DNA of 64,000 nucleotides, from positions 620,001 through 684,000 of the forward strand of contig JBMNJV010000001.1 of the NCBI GenBank assembly GCA_050951845.1. Reading direction: 5' to 3'. Shown here in pieces: positions 1 to 9,020 of this stretch. Within the stretch, counting starts at the first letter, position 1. Every line of letters begins with the position of its first letter. The notes beneath the pieces were generated by a model. That model searched no databases. It had not been told where the DNA came from and was given only the letters and a program-made list of their open reading frames with translations. The DNA comes from UBA5436 sp050951845. GTDB taxonomy: Bacteria; Bacillota; Clostridia; Saccharofermentanales; DTU023. The position numbers were made by a program, and so were the translations under genes.

Positions 1-584
1 ATCCGTTTTATCCACCTTCAACGAAGCATCCGATTAAAGAAGCATTTCGGATGATTTTTGAAACGTACAGATTAATATTGAACGATTACGATCATAAAAC
101 AATAGGTGTCTTGGGAGTGTCGTTTGGAGCGACTGCGGCAATGACGATGCTCTCATGGAATAATTATTACAGAGAGAATCTTTCGATGCCGGCGATAATT
201 GTCGGCTTGTCACCCGGCCATATACCGGCGAACTTAGCTGAAAAAGAAATGCTTGAAGCATACCGAGGCATTGATCCGCTAATTTCCGTAGATATGGTTG
301 AGGCGTATGGACGCATAAACAAAGGCGGAGAGGAATTGGACGAGTGGCTCATTCATACTGCCAATGGCGATTTTCGAAATGGTGGAAAAATTGTTCTCTT
401 CTTTGGTGAAAAAGAAAGTTTGGCGTTTGCGGTGCCTCTATATCGGGAATCGTTTGAGAGGGCAGAGGCTGATTACCGGATTCATGTTGAGCCCGGAATG
501 CCGCATTGCTATGGCGTTATGAGGATAAACAAAGCATCAAGAAAAACATATGACGAAATTGTTGATTTATTAAACGGGCTTTAA
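1..584 (+). CDS. Alpha/beta hydrolase, 5'-truncated by window edge
   Basis: The reading frame is open from the first bases of the window, so this is the C-terminal part of a longer gene; the first internal ATG is at 51. The motif GVSFGA is a typical G-x-S-x-G nucleophile elbow of alpha/beta hydrolases. A late Pro-His (GMPHCYG) fits the catalytic histidine near the end, and FFGEKES lies where the acid residue usually is. The family includes esterases, thioesterases and peptidases, and the substrate cannot be told from this fragment. It converges on the znuB gene, with a 95-bp gap between them. The fold is fairly sure; the function is open. Confidence 0.6.
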   Translation, partial: PFYPPSTKHPIKEAFRMIFETYRLILNDYDHKTIGVLGVSFGATAAMTMLSWNNYYRENLSMPAIIVGLSPGHIPANLAEKEMLEAYRGIDPLISVDMVEAYGRINKGGEELDEWLIHTANGDFRNGGKIVLFFGEKESLAFAVPLYRESFERAEADYRIHVEPGMPHCYGVMRINKASRKTYDEIVDLLNGL

Positions 585-679
585 CTTTTTATCACCACTC
601 AAGCATGCGATACTAAATCAGACTTAATCACGTATGACTATATCCTATTCGTACAGTAATTCCTACTTAATAAATGATT

Positions 680-1513
680 TTACGCTTCAGCTTTTTCTGC
701 TACATGATTATTCTTATGTTTTATTTTGCGGAATCTGGCATAGAGAGCGGAAATAATCAAGCCGGTTGTGGCTAACAGAATAATGGCACCGCCCGGTTTT
801 ATTTCCATATACCAAGACATCGTCAGTCCTATCATCATAAAGCCAAGTCCTAAAGCTACAGACATGATATACATTTGCTTATATGATCTGGCAACAAACA
901 GAGAACAGGCTACCGGTATGACCAGTAATGAGGATACTAATAAGATGCCGACCGTTTTAGCACTCAGGGCAACCGTAATGGCTGTTAAAAGGGTAAAAAT
1001 ACTGTTGATTGTTCTGACATGGACACCGTCAATGCGAGCTAAGTTCGGGTCGATGGAAATATTGAGCAATCCGCTATAGAAGAAGATACTTGCCATAAGA
1101 ACAAAAAGAAACAATACAGCGGAAACGATAACATCGGACGGTGAAGCGGCAGCAATACTGCCGAAAAGATACGATTCCAAAGAGTTACCGCCCGGCGTAA
1201 AATCAGATAAAATGGAAGCAGCACCAAGCCCGATACTCATGATGACGGCTGTAGCCATATCGCCGTATTGCGGAAAACGTTCACGCAATGTTTCAATTAG
1301 AAAAGCGGAAACGATACAGATAGCTGCCGCGCCTATACTGGGATTAATACCCAATATCAAACCCAAGGCTACACCTGCGAGAGATGTATGAGAAAGAGCG
1401 TCACCCATCATGGAAGTTCTACGATTAACCATGATGATACCGATCAGGGGTATACTCATACCTAGAAACAAACCAACAACTAAGGTTCGTTGCATAAAAG
1501 CAAATTCAAACAT
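680..1513 (-). CDS. znuB: Metal ABC transporter permease, ABC-3 family (ZnuB-like)
   Basis: The 277-aa protein is very hydrophobic with about eight predicted membrane segments, the normal size for the ABC-3 (ZnuB/MntB/AdcB) permease family. Family features include RRTSMMGDALSHTSLAG near residue 32, the conserved stretch after the first helices, and repeated Gly-rich helices. It would form the membrane channel of a zinc or manganese importer. It overlaps the ATPase gene upstream by 8 bp (translational coupling) and ends the operon zinT-znuA-znuC-znuB. Zinc is favoured over manganese because of the ZinT-domain protein in the same operon. Confidence 0.88.
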   Translation of the reverse strand: MFEFAFMQRTLVVGLFLGMSIPLIGIIMVNRRTSMMGDALSHTSLAGVALGLILGINPSIGAAAICIVSAFLIETLRERFPQYGDMATAVIMSIGLGAASILSDFTPGGNSLESYLFGSIAAASPSDVIVSAVLFLFVLMASIFFYSGLLNISIDPNLARIDGVHVRTINSIFTLLTAITVALSAKTVGILLVSSLLVIPVACSLFVARSYKQMYIMSVALGLGFMMIGLTMSWYMEIKPGGAIILLATTGLIISALYARFRKIKHKNNHVAEKAEA

Positions 1514-2228
1514 TTTCTAACACTCCGTTTCTAATTTCATATGCCTGATCAATATTGACCATTTGCTCTACCAAATCTTTTTCATGGGTAACTAAAATAT
1601 ATGAAATACCGTCTTCATCTTTTAAGGTATTCAATAATTGTAAGAAGTCTTTCTTGTTTTGTTCGTCAACACCTGCAGTAGGTTCATCCAATATGAGCAA
1701 ATTCGGTTCTGCCAACATAGCTCTGGCAATCATTGTTCTTTGTTGCAGGCCACCTGACAATTCAGTAAAGGGAACCTTACCGTAATCGAGCAAACTAAAT
1801 CGTTTTAACGTTTTTCTCGCTACTTCATAATGCTTTTTCCCGGGCATTTTAATAAAGCCCATCTTTCTGATTTGGCAAGAAGCTAACATCTCAAGTGGAG
1901 TTACCGGAAAGCTGACATTTCTCGTAACGTTCATTTGTGGTACATAACCGACATCGTGCCAATCCTTTTTATCAGTTACATCTTGACCGAAGATATAAAT
2001 AGTGTTTTTTGCTGCTGATAGCTCTCCGAGCAATAAACGCATCAAAGTGGATTTTCCGGAACCGTTAGCACCGTAAATAGCTAAACTTTCTTGACCATGT
2101 AATGTGAAATTTATATCTATTAATACAGGATCTTCAACATAAGCAAATGCCAGATGATTGACCTCGATCACCGGATTTTTTGTATTTTGTCCTTTATTCA
2201 AATGATCTTTTGTATTTTTGCTGCTCAC
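1506..2228 (-). CDS. znuC: Metal ABC transporter ATP-binding protein (ZnuC-like)
   Basis: This 240-aa ABC ATPase has Walker A GANGSGKSTL near residue 57, signature LSGGLQQR near 157, Walker B LLILDEPT near 177 and the H-loop VTHE near 210. Size and motifs fit the ATPase of metal importers (ZnuC/AdcC). It overlaps the neighbouring genes by 4 bp upstream and 8 bp downstream, so one transcript with coupled translation is likely. It would power uptake through the ZnuB-like permease with substrate delivered by the ZnuA-like lipoprotein. Confidence 0.9.
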   Translation of the reverse strand: MSSKNTKDHLNKGQNTKNPVIEVNHLAFAYVEDPVLIDINFTLHGQESLAIYGANGSGKSTLMRLLLGELSAAKNTIYIFGQDVTDKKDWHDVGYVPQMNVTRNVSFPVTPLEMLASCQIRKMGFIKMPGKKHYEVARKTLKRFSLLDYGKVPFTELSGGLQQRTMIARAMLAEPNLLILDEPTAGVDEQNKKDFLQLLNTLKDEDGISYILVTHEKDLVEQMVNIDQAYEIRNGVLENV

Positions 2229-3619
2229 TGTAGTGACCTTTCTATTTCCTCTAAATTTTCTCTCATAATATCTAAATAGGAGAGCCCGGATCTTTCACTA
2301 ACATATTCCATAGATGTTAGCGGAACGGCTTCGCCTCCTATTTCCCAAGCAATTGTTTGAGCATCCATTTTATAACCGCTTTTTTCATAGAAGATTGTAT
2401 TTAAATTATCCTCACGACAAAAAGCCACAGCTCTTCTCAACGCATTTAAACTGGGAGAACCCATGCTGGTTAAATTTTGCAACGGATATTGTTTCAAACC
2501 GAAGTCTCTCGCCAAATAGGCATATGCATAGTGAGTGACCACAAATGCTTTTTTCTCTTTTTCAGCAAAAATTTCTCGATATGTGTGTTCCAACAGTCTG
2601 ATTTCTGATACTAAACCGACTTTATTTCTATCGAAAATACCGGCATGCTCGGGATAAGCCGCAGATAGTTCATTGCTGATTGTATTGAGATAATGCATAG
2701 CATTTTTGAGAGATAACCAAGAATGAGGATCATAAGTAATTTTATCTAAACTTGATGTCGAACCTGCCAGAATCTCTTCTTGCGGCAAGTCATTGCCATC
2801 TACCTCATCAAGCAGACGATAGGAAAGTAGCGCCTCCGCCAATCGATCCGATACAAAATAATAGGTTCCGTCTTCAGGGACCCGGTAACTAACCAGACCT
2901 GAAGTATGGCCCATCTTCATTTTATATACCTGTTTGTCCTCAACCTCGATGATTGATCTTTGTTCGATGATTTCTCCCTCATCCAACATGATTTCTTTAA
3001 GGTACTCAATAACTTCTTTTTCTGAGGATGCTGCCAACTCCGGTGTTTCTTTTACTAAAGCGATCCGCATAAATTCTTCATGAGTATGACCGAATTCAAT
3101 CGGATAAACATGTCCGGCTTTTAAATCAATCTTAGTTAAAAATTCAAATTCACCTAAAGCAGCCGCACCTTTATAGGTAATTAAATCAACGCCTTCTGAA
3201 AGATCAACAATCTTTAAGTCAGGTAAACTTTCTCGAACAGATGCCAGCCATCTTTCTTCCATATTAGCTCCGTTTACAATTAACATGTCCGCATGCATAA
3301 GTTTCTCAAGATCGCGAGGAGTCGGTTCCCATAAATGCGGATCCTGATTAACAGGTAACAAAGCTTTTATTTCTAAACCTGAACCATCTGCAACGGTTTT
3401 GGTTAAATCTAAAATAGGAAAGAAAGATGCATAAATTAACGGTTGATCATCCGAGCCGGATTTGTTCGTATTACAAGAAGTTAATAAAGAAAACAGCAGA
3501 ATACAAATTAAAAATAGAGCAAGACCGGAGGTAAGTTTGCCTCCTACTCCGGTCTTATTAACTTCATATTTATTTTTTGCTCTTAACTTTATGTTGTGAA
3601 TTAATTTTTTGTTTTTCAT
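2225..3619 (-). CDS. znuA: Zinc-binding lipoprotein, ZnuA/AdcA-like, with long internal insert
   Basis: A basic N-terminus of about 30 residues is followed by a hydrophobic stretch and lipobox LTSC, so it is a predicted lipoprotein. Cluster A-I metal-binding features follow: DPHLWEPTP, DPHSWLS and VVTHYAYAYLA supply three candidate histidine ligands, and FYEKSG lies in the C-terminal lobe. At 464 aa it is well over the usual size near 300-320. The excess is an insert of roughly 120 residues between the first and second ligand, starting near HTHEEFMRIAL and including KMKMGHTSG. This replaces the short His-rich loop of ordinary ZnuA. A 10-bp-arm inverted repeat (3531-3540/3547-3556) lies within the N-terminal coding region, so the start codon is less certain than usual. 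Confidence 0.85.
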   Translation of the reverse strand: MKNKKLIHNIKLRAKNKYEVNKTGVGGKLTSGLALFLICILLFSLLTSCNTNKSGSDDQPLIYASFFPILDLTKTVADGSGLEIKALLPVNQDPHLWEPTPRDLEKLMHADMLIVNGANMEERWLASVRESLPDLKIVDLSEGVDLITYKGAAALGEFEFLTKIDLKAGHVYPIEFGHTHEEFMRIALVKETPELAASSEKEVIEYLKEIMLDEGEIIEQRSIIEVEDKQVYKMKMGHTSGLVSYRVPEDGTYYFVSDRLAEALLSYRLLDEVDGNDLPQEEILAGSTSSLDKITYDPHSWLSLKNAMHYLNTISNELSAAYPEHAGIFDRNKVGLVSEIRLLEHTYREIFAEKEKKAFVVTHYAYAYLARDFGLKQYPLQNLTSMGSPSLNALRRAVAFCREDNLNTIFYEKSGYKMDAQTIAWEIGGEAVPLTSMEYVSERSGLSYLDIMRENLEEIERSLQ

Positions 3620-3642
3620 GAATTAATTTCCATCTAATGCTT

Positions 3643-3672
3643 AAACAAAAAATGAAATATGATTTTTTGTTT
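3643..3672 (-). other. AT-rich inverted repeat between zinT and znuA
   Basis: Arms AAACAAAAAAT and ATTTTTTGTTT are separated by 8 bases, in the 74-bp gap between two operon genes. It may be a weak attenuator or an mRNA-stability hairpin. The stem is almost all A-T, so function is doubtful. Confidence 0.3.
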
Positions 3673-3693
3673 CAATGTTGTTTGTTTTTCTTC

Positions 3694-4422
3694 TCAATCG
3701 TCATGATCGTGGTCATGATCGTGGTCGTGATCGCCATGTGCTTCAAGGTGATGTTCCAGCTCTTCAGCAATCATAGTCATCGGAACTTCGGGACCTACAA
3801 AGGTTGGATACCAGTCATCTCTTTCAATAAGTTCTTCAGGAGTTTGACCGGTTCTAACGTGGAAGTGTGCAAACTTGTCTTCACCATGAATGCCCATCAA
3901 TAAAATATATGGAATATCCGCATTTTCTTTGCTTTCAAATATATGCAAGGGGTGGGAAACACCGCCATGCTCAATCATTTCAGTACTATGATATTTGTAA
4001 GGATAGGCATCAGATGGTTTACCGTCAATTTCTTTATAAAATACAATTGTGCCGGCAGATGCATCGATTGTCATGCGTTGGAAAGGAACAGTTTCCTCTT
4101 TTTCTTCAGCAATGAAATCTTCCGTAGTCATTTCTTTTTCAGCTGCTACGTTAGCCAACGGTTCGGCTAATTCTTCATTACCGTAGAATGATGTGATATT
4201 GTACCAGTCACCATCCCAACCGGATAAGTCCGGATCCTCAGCTTCTTCTTTAACTTCCACTTTTGGTTCTTCTTTAACGTCCTCTTTGGCTTCTTCTTGT
4301 ACTTCATCAGCTACTTTTTCTTCATCAGATGCTTTTTCTTCATCATCTTTTTTTCCGCTACATGCTCCTAGCAAAATACTGAGAGCTAATAAAAAAGTTA
4401 CAATTAAACTTAGTTTTTTCAT
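3694..4422 (-). CDS. zinT: ZinT-domain zinc-binding lipoprotein with His/Asp tail
   Basis: The signal peptide ends in a lipobox (LLGACS). It is followed by an acidic Lys/Glu-rich linker of about 45 residues and a ZinT (YodA) domain starting LSGWDGDWYNITSFYG, the usual opening of this family. Conserved ZinT-type histidines are visible in the domain (YHSTEMIEHGGVSHPLH and FAHFHVR). The C-terminus is an alternating His-Asp run, likely to bind zinc. ZinT proteins scavenge zinc at the cell surface and pass it to ZnuA. In some Gram-positives ZinT is fused to AdcA; here the two are separate adjacent genes. It is the first gene of the operon. Confidence 0.87.
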   Translation of the reverse strand: MKKLSLIVTFLLALSILLGACSGKKDDEEKASDEEKVADEVQEEAKEDVKEEPKVEVKEEAEDPDLSGWDGDWYNITSFYGNEELAEPLANVAAEKEMTTEDFIAEEKEETVPFQRMTIDASAGTIVFYKEIDGKPSDAYPYKYHSTEMIEHGGVSHPLHIFESKENADIPYILLMGIHGEDKFAHFHVRTGQTPEELIERDDWYPTFVGPEVPMTMIAEELEHHLEAHGDHDHDHDHDHDD

Positions 4423-4569
4423 TCATTTTCTCCTTTGTTCTGAATCTGTCTATCGGTTCTCTATCTTACCGACAGCTTCTTACTTTGTATTTACCTGAAC
4501 TCTCATGAAAAGACCAGGATTTAGCTCTTCTTTCGTCAGGTTCGCCTAACAAAAGATCGAAAAAATGAG

Positions 4570-4597
4570 TTAGCATGTGCTAATTAGCAAAAGCTAA
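4570..4597. promoter_or_regulatory. Twin TTAGC-N4-GCTAA palindromes, metal-regulator operator candidate
   Basis: Two 14-bp perfect palindromes lie back to back: TTAGCATGTGCTAA at 4570-4583 and TTAGCAAAAGCTAA at 4584-4597. They sit between the predicted -10 and the zinT start. The layout is that of a repressor operator. The sequence recalls DtxR/MntR-type sites (TTAGG-N4-CCTAA) more than classical Zur boxes, but the regulator is not in the window. Confidence 0.65.
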
Positions 4598-4606
4598 CTC
4601 AAGGGG

Positions 4607-4635
4607 TTCATAACTATAAATATTAAGTTCGTCAA
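4607..4635 (-). promoter_or_regulatory. Predicted promoter of the zinT-znuACB operon
   Basis: On the minus strand, TTGACG (4630-4635) and TATGAA (4607-4612) are separated by 17 bp, a good sigma-A arrangement. The -10 is followed 9 bp later by the twin palindromes. Confidence 0.5.
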
Positions 4636-4881
4636 ATATTATCAGGAAAGAAATACTAAATATATTTATTGGTATTAATCTTCCTTGATAAATATCTTAC
4701 TGACGTAAAGCAAACAAATATATTACATAAATAATAATGATTTGAGAGAAAAGGAGAATGTCCCACCGGAACTTTCTACCTGCGGCGGTGTCAGCATCAG
4801 CATGCTTGGCTAATATAATTATAATAAAATTTGGATTTTGATTTTTTTATAAAAATCATTCCTTACTAAAAAACAATACAC

Positions 4882-4920
4882 AAAATTTAAGGTTGTGCCA
4901 TGAAATCGTTGCACAACCTT
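4882..4920 (-). terminator. Intrinsic terminator of ABC/GntR operon A
   Basis: Perfect 10-bp arms AAGGTTGTGC / GCACAACCTT (4889-4898, 4911-4920) are followed on the minus strand by an A/T stretch containing TTTT. It lies downstream of the ABC permease gene. This is the single copy, in block A, of the motif that is tandemly repeated in block B. The rest of the roughly 600-bp gap 4423-5026 holds the operator, the promoter and AT-rich sequence shared with block B, and no gene that I can see. Confidence 0.6.
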
Positions 4921-5026
4921 AGAAAGTGTGCAGTTTTATTTACAACTATAAGAATCGGAATTTACACAGATCAAATTTCCGAGAAGAGATCCTGCTGTCG
5001 CAAAACAGACAATTTTATAACTTTGC

Positions 5027-5662
5027 TCAGAACTCTTTTTTAGTATAAATTGTGGTCGAAAGAGCAAAAGAGACAATGTTCAAAAGAAGGGTAACTCCCA
5101 TAACAGCAAGTCCTATTATTTTCAAATCAAGTAGAGTCAACTTATCCATAAATTTAGCTATCAATTCTTTATTGCTGCCAATATAGGAGAAAAGAGCAAA
5201 TACAACAAAATAAAGAACAACAAAGATGAGTCTGGCTTTTTCTGCTCCGAACTTGTACATCAACGGGAGCTGAATCATCGAAATAGCAGTAACTAATAGC
5301 GGCATAGTAACTGCAATCAAATACCAAGGAATCTCCAATAATATACCATCTCTTAGAAACAGCTTTAGTAAGATTGTGAATAGTGTTCCGATGACTGCGA
5401 CAATCCAGACAAAAACATAGCGGCTCAAAACAATGGTTCTTCGCGTAACCGGACCGGGAATAATGTATTGATCCACGTTAGACTTAGTATCTGAACCCCA
5501 AAGCATACCGAGTAAAATCAGCGGAATAAGTATGAACATCATGGGAAGTGTAATAATATTACCTTGTTGTACAGTAATAAAGCCCACTATAAACATAATA
5601 AATACGAGTGAGAAGAGTGCTTTTCTCAGAGCTATCAGATCTTTATATATTAACGCTATCAT
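5027..5662 (-). CDS. ABC-2 type permease, copy A
   Basis: The 211-aa protein has about six hydrophobic segments and a central loop TKSNVDQYIIPGPVTRR. Size and pattern match the small ABC2_membrane_5-type permeases that pair with YtrA-regulated ATPases. It overlaps the ATPase gene by 4 bp. It differs from copy B (55386-56021) by only a scattering of conservative residues. The transported molecule is unknown; related systems in Firmicutes respond to cell-envelope antibiotics or stress. Confidence 0.8.
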   Translation of the reverse strand: MIALIYKDLIALRKALFSLVFIMFIVGFITVQQGNIITLPMMFILIPLILLGMLWGSDTKSNVDQYIIPGPVTRRTIVLSRYVFVWIVAVIGTLFTILLKLFLRDGILLEIPWYLIAVTMPLLVTAISMIQLPLMYKFGAEKARLIFVVLYFVVFALFSYIGSNKELIAKFMDKLTLLDLKIIGLAVMGVTLLLNIVSFALSTTIYTKKEF

Positions 5663-6516
5663 TTCCGTTCCCCTTTTATCATGTAGACCATGATGTCTTC
5701 AATGCTGACTTTCTCAAGCTCAAGATCATCAGGTACCAGGTTTCTTTTCAGCATAACTTCAACACCGAATTGATGAGGTCTTTGACCAACAATTGCTTTG
5801 TCGTCGATCTCTGCAAGCTGCTCCTTGCTCAAAGAGGTGATACCATACTGATCTACCAGCTCGTCTTTTGCTTCTATAAATAGCAACTGTCCTTTGTGAA
5901 TAAAAGCTATATAGTCTGCCACTTTCTCCAAGTCAGATAGTATATGAGAAGAGACAAGTACCGTGTGGTCTTCATTTTGGATGTATTCCAAGAGAAGATC
6001 CAAAATATCATCTCTGATGACCGGATCCAGGCCACTCGTAGCCTCATCCAAGAGCAGTAGTTTTGCCCGGTGGGAAAGAGCTAAAGCCAAACCTAATTGC
6101 ATTCTCATACCTCTTGAAAAGTGCTTAATAGTCTTGTTATCCGGCAAATTAAATCTGGCAATCAGTTCTGAGAAGGTTTTATCCTGCCACGCCTGACCAT
6201 AAAATTTCCGATGAAAGTTTTGTACATTTTTCAACGTCATATCCTCCGGCAAATAGAGGTCATCAAATACATAGGCGATATCTTTTTTCATCTGTGGCGT
6301 AAATTCTCGAATATTCTTACCAAGCAGTTTAATCTCACCTTGATCAGGTATCATCAGATTGAGCAGTAGTTTAATGGTCGTGCTTTTCCCGGCACCGTTT
6401 TCTCCGATATAGCCGACAATGCAGCCTCTGGGTACGATTAGATCAATCGGGCCCAGAACAAAATTGCCCAGCCTTTTCTTTAACCCTTGAAGTTCAATTG
6501 CATTTTGCATTTTCAT
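5659..6516 (-). CDS. ABC transporter ATP-binding protein, copy A
   Basis: The 285-aa ATPase has Walker A GENGAGKSTT near residue 40 and Walker B LLLLDEAT. The signature region reads FSRGMRMQLGLAL, a variant of LSGGQ common in ABC-2 exporter ATPases. The H-loop is VSSHILSDLE. It overlaps both neighbours (the GntR gene by 23 bp, the permease by 4 bp), so the three genes form one unit. The near-identical copy B is at 56018-56875. Confidence 0.88.
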   Translation of the reverse strand: MKMQNAIELQGLKKRLGNFVLGPIDLIVPRGCIVGYIGENGAGKSTTIKLLLNLMIPDQGEIKLLGKNIREFTPQMKKDIAYVFDDLYLPEDMTLKNVQNFHRKFYGQAWQDKTFSELIARFNLPDNKTIKHFSRGMRMQLGLALALSHRAKLLLLDEATSGLDPVIRDDILDLLLEYIQNEDHTVLVSSHILSDLEKVADYIAFIHKGQLLFIEAKDELVDQYGITSLSKEQLAEIDDKAIVGQRPHQFGVEVMLKRNLVPDDLELEKVSIEDIMVYMIKGERK

Positions 6517-6880
6517 CCTCCAGTGTTTTAATCATTTCAATCAGCTCATCGTGCGAAACATCAGCTAATTTTGCATAACGTAAGATCTCTGTTATGTTAG
6601 CTTCTATTTTTTTCAGAAATCTTTCTCTCATCAAATCTAAGTTTTGTGGAGCAACGAAGCTGCCTTTACCGTGCACGGAATGAATAAAACCATCTTTTTC
6701 CAATTCGTCATAAGCGCGTTTTGTAGTGATGACACTAACTCTAAGTTCTTTTGCTAATAAACGAATCGACGGTAAGAGCTCATCGGCTTCCAATTCACCA
6801 TTGAGAATGGCATCTCTGATTTGATTTTTAATTTGCAAATAAATCGGATCATTACTCGAGTTTTTGATCTGTATATTCAC
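6494..6880 (-). CDS. GntR-family regulator, YtrA type, copy A
   Basis: An N-terminal winged helix (IYLQIKNQIRDAILNGEL, LPSIRLLAKELRVS, KRAYDELEKDGFIHS) is followed by a short C-terminal helical part with no ligand-binding domain, as in the YtrA subfamily. I place the start at a GTG (6880) because AGGAGG-like GGAGGT at 6885-6890 stands at the correct spacing in both copies, whereas the upstream ATG overlaps that site and is not conserved in copy B. As the first gene of the ABC operon it probably represses its own promoter. Confidence 0.88.
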   Translation of the reverse strand: MNIQIKNSSNDPIYLQIKNQIRDAILNGELEADELLPSIRLLAKELRVSVITTKRAYDELEKDGFIHSVHGKGSFVAPQNLDLMRERFLKKIEANITEILRYAKLADVSHDELIEMIKTLEDENAKCN

Positions 6881-6898
6881 AAGCACCTCCATACAATC

Positions 6899-6937
6899 AA
6901 CTGTTTATACTGTATATTAACAGTTGTTATTTGTCAA
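6899..6937 (-). promoter_or_regulatory. Promoter and palindromic operator of ABC/GntR operon A
   Basis: TTGACA (6932-6937) and TACAGT (6909-6914) are separated by 17 bp on the minus strand. An inverted repeat with arms AACTGTT / AACAGTT (6899-6925) covers the -10. The same structure is kept in block B (57260-57298), which supports its being the YtrA-type binding site. Confidence 0.65.
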
Positions 6938-7234
6938 GATTATTTAATTCTTAGTTAAAACTTATTAAAAGTTCTGCTTGGGTGCTTTGGAATGCAAAAC
7001 TGAATCCGGGATGCCTTTCTAAAAATTGGATGAATCACTCGGTGTAGAGTGTATGCACACTTCTCTAAAATAAATTTATTAATTATTTTTCAATAATCCT
7101 TCTGATAAACGATAGCATAGCAAACAACCCTAACCATTGGTATAAAAAGCATCAAAACTTTTATCATGTTTATATCTTCTATTATTGCCACTCAGATATT
7201 AGGATAGATTCAGAAGTCAAAAGAAGGGATTCAG

Positions 7235-7309
7235 ATGCGAATTAAATTGGCAGACAATAAAAGAACATTACAGTTATGGGAAGATATTAAGAATGCAAAC
7301 AAAAATTAA
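7235..7309 (+). CDS. Possible 24-aa peptide, unknown
   Basis: A short frame starts MRIKLADNKRTLQLWED with a fair ribosome site (AAGAAGGG) before the ATG. It lies in the 6938-7399 gap of block A, where block B instead carries an ArsR/ABC operon. It could be a chance frame or a gene remnant. I see nothing else in this gap. Confidence 0.25.
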   Translation: MRIKLADNKRTLQLWEDIKNANKN

Positions 7310-7399
7310 GGTCGTTTAATACCCGATGATCTTCATAACTATAGGACAGATTATTTATTTGAAGTGTCAAGAAGTCATCTTTTATTTTTGAATTTTAAT

Positions 7400-7460
7400 T
7401 TGCAAATATTATCCATTTAGGTTTATAATACAATTAAATAATTGCTTAATTGTTTAATTG
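7400..7460 (+). promoter_or_regulatory. Metal-responsive promoter/operator of HMA-cadA unit A
   Basis: TTGCAA (7400-7405) and TATAAT (7424-7429) are separated by 18 bp. Immediately downstream is an imperfect inverted repeat around AATTAAATAATTG-CTT-AATTGTTTAATTG (7431-7460). Block B has the same spacing and a matching repeat (59978-60036), and both blocks carry an ArsR gene, so this is the likely ArsR operator. Confidence 0.6.
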
Positions 7461-7535
7461 TATTGTTATATTGTTTTAAAATTTAAAAGTTATTTTCCGG
7501 CTTTCCAAATACAAGCGTGGAGGTGTGAAGATCAT

Positions 7536-7754
7536 ATGAAAAGGTCATATAAATTACAAAATCTGGGCTGTGCAAATTGTGCAGCTAAAATTGAAAACGA
7601 TATTGCACAATTGGCCGGAGTTAATTCAGTTAGAGTTAATTTCATGACGGAAAAATTGATTTTGGATGCTGATCAAGAAGAATTTGCATCAATCCTGGAT
7701 CAAGCACAAACTATTGCGAATAAATACGAACCGGATCTGTTAATTATCAAGTAA
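7536..7754 (+). CDS. Free-standing HMA metal-binding protein, copy A
   Basis: The 72-aa protein is a single heavy-metal-associated domain with the motif GCANCAAKIE (C-x-x-C). The start is the ATG preceded by GGAGGT. The downstream ATPase lacks its own N-terminal HMA domain, so this looks like the metal-binding domain supplied in trans or a metal chaperone. Its sequence is almost unchanged in copy B. The 190-bp spacer to the ATPase contains a repeated GTGTTGAAGCAG and no gene. Confidence 0.85.
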   Translation: MKRSYKLQNLGCANCAAKIENDIAQLAGVNSVRVNFMTEKLILDADQEEFASILDQAQTIANKYEPDLLIIK

Positions 7755-9020
7755 GGATTGTAAAGCGGGCAAAATTTTGTATTGCGTGTTGAAGCAGGGA
7801 AGCACTTGAACGACTAGAAGTAATCCAAAAAAACAATTAAGTTACGTGTTGAAGCAGATAATCATTAGATCTTTTAAAATTTTGTAAAAAAATTATCCGG
7901 TGTTAGCGGCAATAATTCTCTAATTATAAATAACATTTAATATTATGAACAAAATAAAAAATCTGAATAAAAGTGAAAAACTCTTATTAATTCGAATTTT
8001 CGTCTCGGCTTTTGTGTTTGTTTTACTCTTGCCTTTCTACTATGGAACATCAGTTAATCGGAACAATAACTGGACTATTTTTAATCCCGGTGGGAAAAAT
8101 CATCTTTTCTTGATAATTTATCTAATCTTATATTTTATTATCGGTTACGATATCATACGAACTGCAATTCACAATATTTTCAAAGGAACAATATTCGATG
8201 AAAACTTTCTCATGACTATTGCGACAATCGGTGCATTTTTAATCGGAGAATATCCGGAAGGAATTACCGTAATGTTGTTTTATCAAGTCGGTGAATTTTT
8301 TCAAAGACAAGCTGTCAATAAATCAAGAAAATCAATTGCTGAATTGATGGATATTGCACCGGAATATGCAAATATCATGCTTGATGGTGAATTAACTCAA
8401 GTTGATCCTTACAAAGTAAGTGTCGATGATGAAATCATCATCTTGCCGGGTGAACGTATCCCTTTGGACGGAACAGTTATCGCCGGTAGCTCTACAATTG
8501 ACACCTCTGCTTTAACCGGTGAATCTTTTCCCCGGGATATATTACCCGGTGATCAAGTAATCAGCGGCTGTATCAATCTATCAGGAAAACTCACGATTAA
8601 AGTTGAAAAGGAATATGATGATTCTACAGTTGCCAAGATCTTGGAATTAGTTGAAAATGCTTCCGATCAAAAAGCCGAATCCGAAGTTTTTGCCACAACT
8701 TTCGCCCGCTATTATACACCGATAGTTGTTTTGGCAGCCCTGGTTATCGCTATCATTCCGCCCTTCATATCTAATCAAGCATTCAGTATTTGGCTGAAAC
8801 AATCTTTAATTTTTCTGGTTGTTTCCTGTCCTTGCGCATTAGTCGTATCAATACCGCTGACTTTTTTCGGCGGAATCGGCGGTGCTTCGAAAGCCGGAAT
8901 TTTAGTCAAAGGTAGTAATTATCTTGAATATTTAGCCAAAACTAAACAAATCATTTTTGACAAAACCGGAACTCTGACCAAAGGTAATTTTGCAGTCAGT
9001 AAAATTTGTCCGTTAAGTTC

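Noticed and set aside
3637..3903. Plus-strand open frame over the zinT 3' end, rich in Val/Ile/Met
   Set aside because: It is the reverse reading of the His-Asp repeat codons; zinT on the minus strand explains the composition.
4746..4830. Conserved non-coding segment (CTACCTGCGGCGGTGTCAGC) considered as a riboswitch
   Set aside because: It is conserved between blocks A and B, but I could not build a convincing structure, and it lies downstream of the ABC operon, not in a leader.
6494..6892. ATG start at 6892 for the GntR regulator
   Set aside because: The ATG overlaps the GGAGGT ribosome site and is missing in copy B; the shared GTG fits both.
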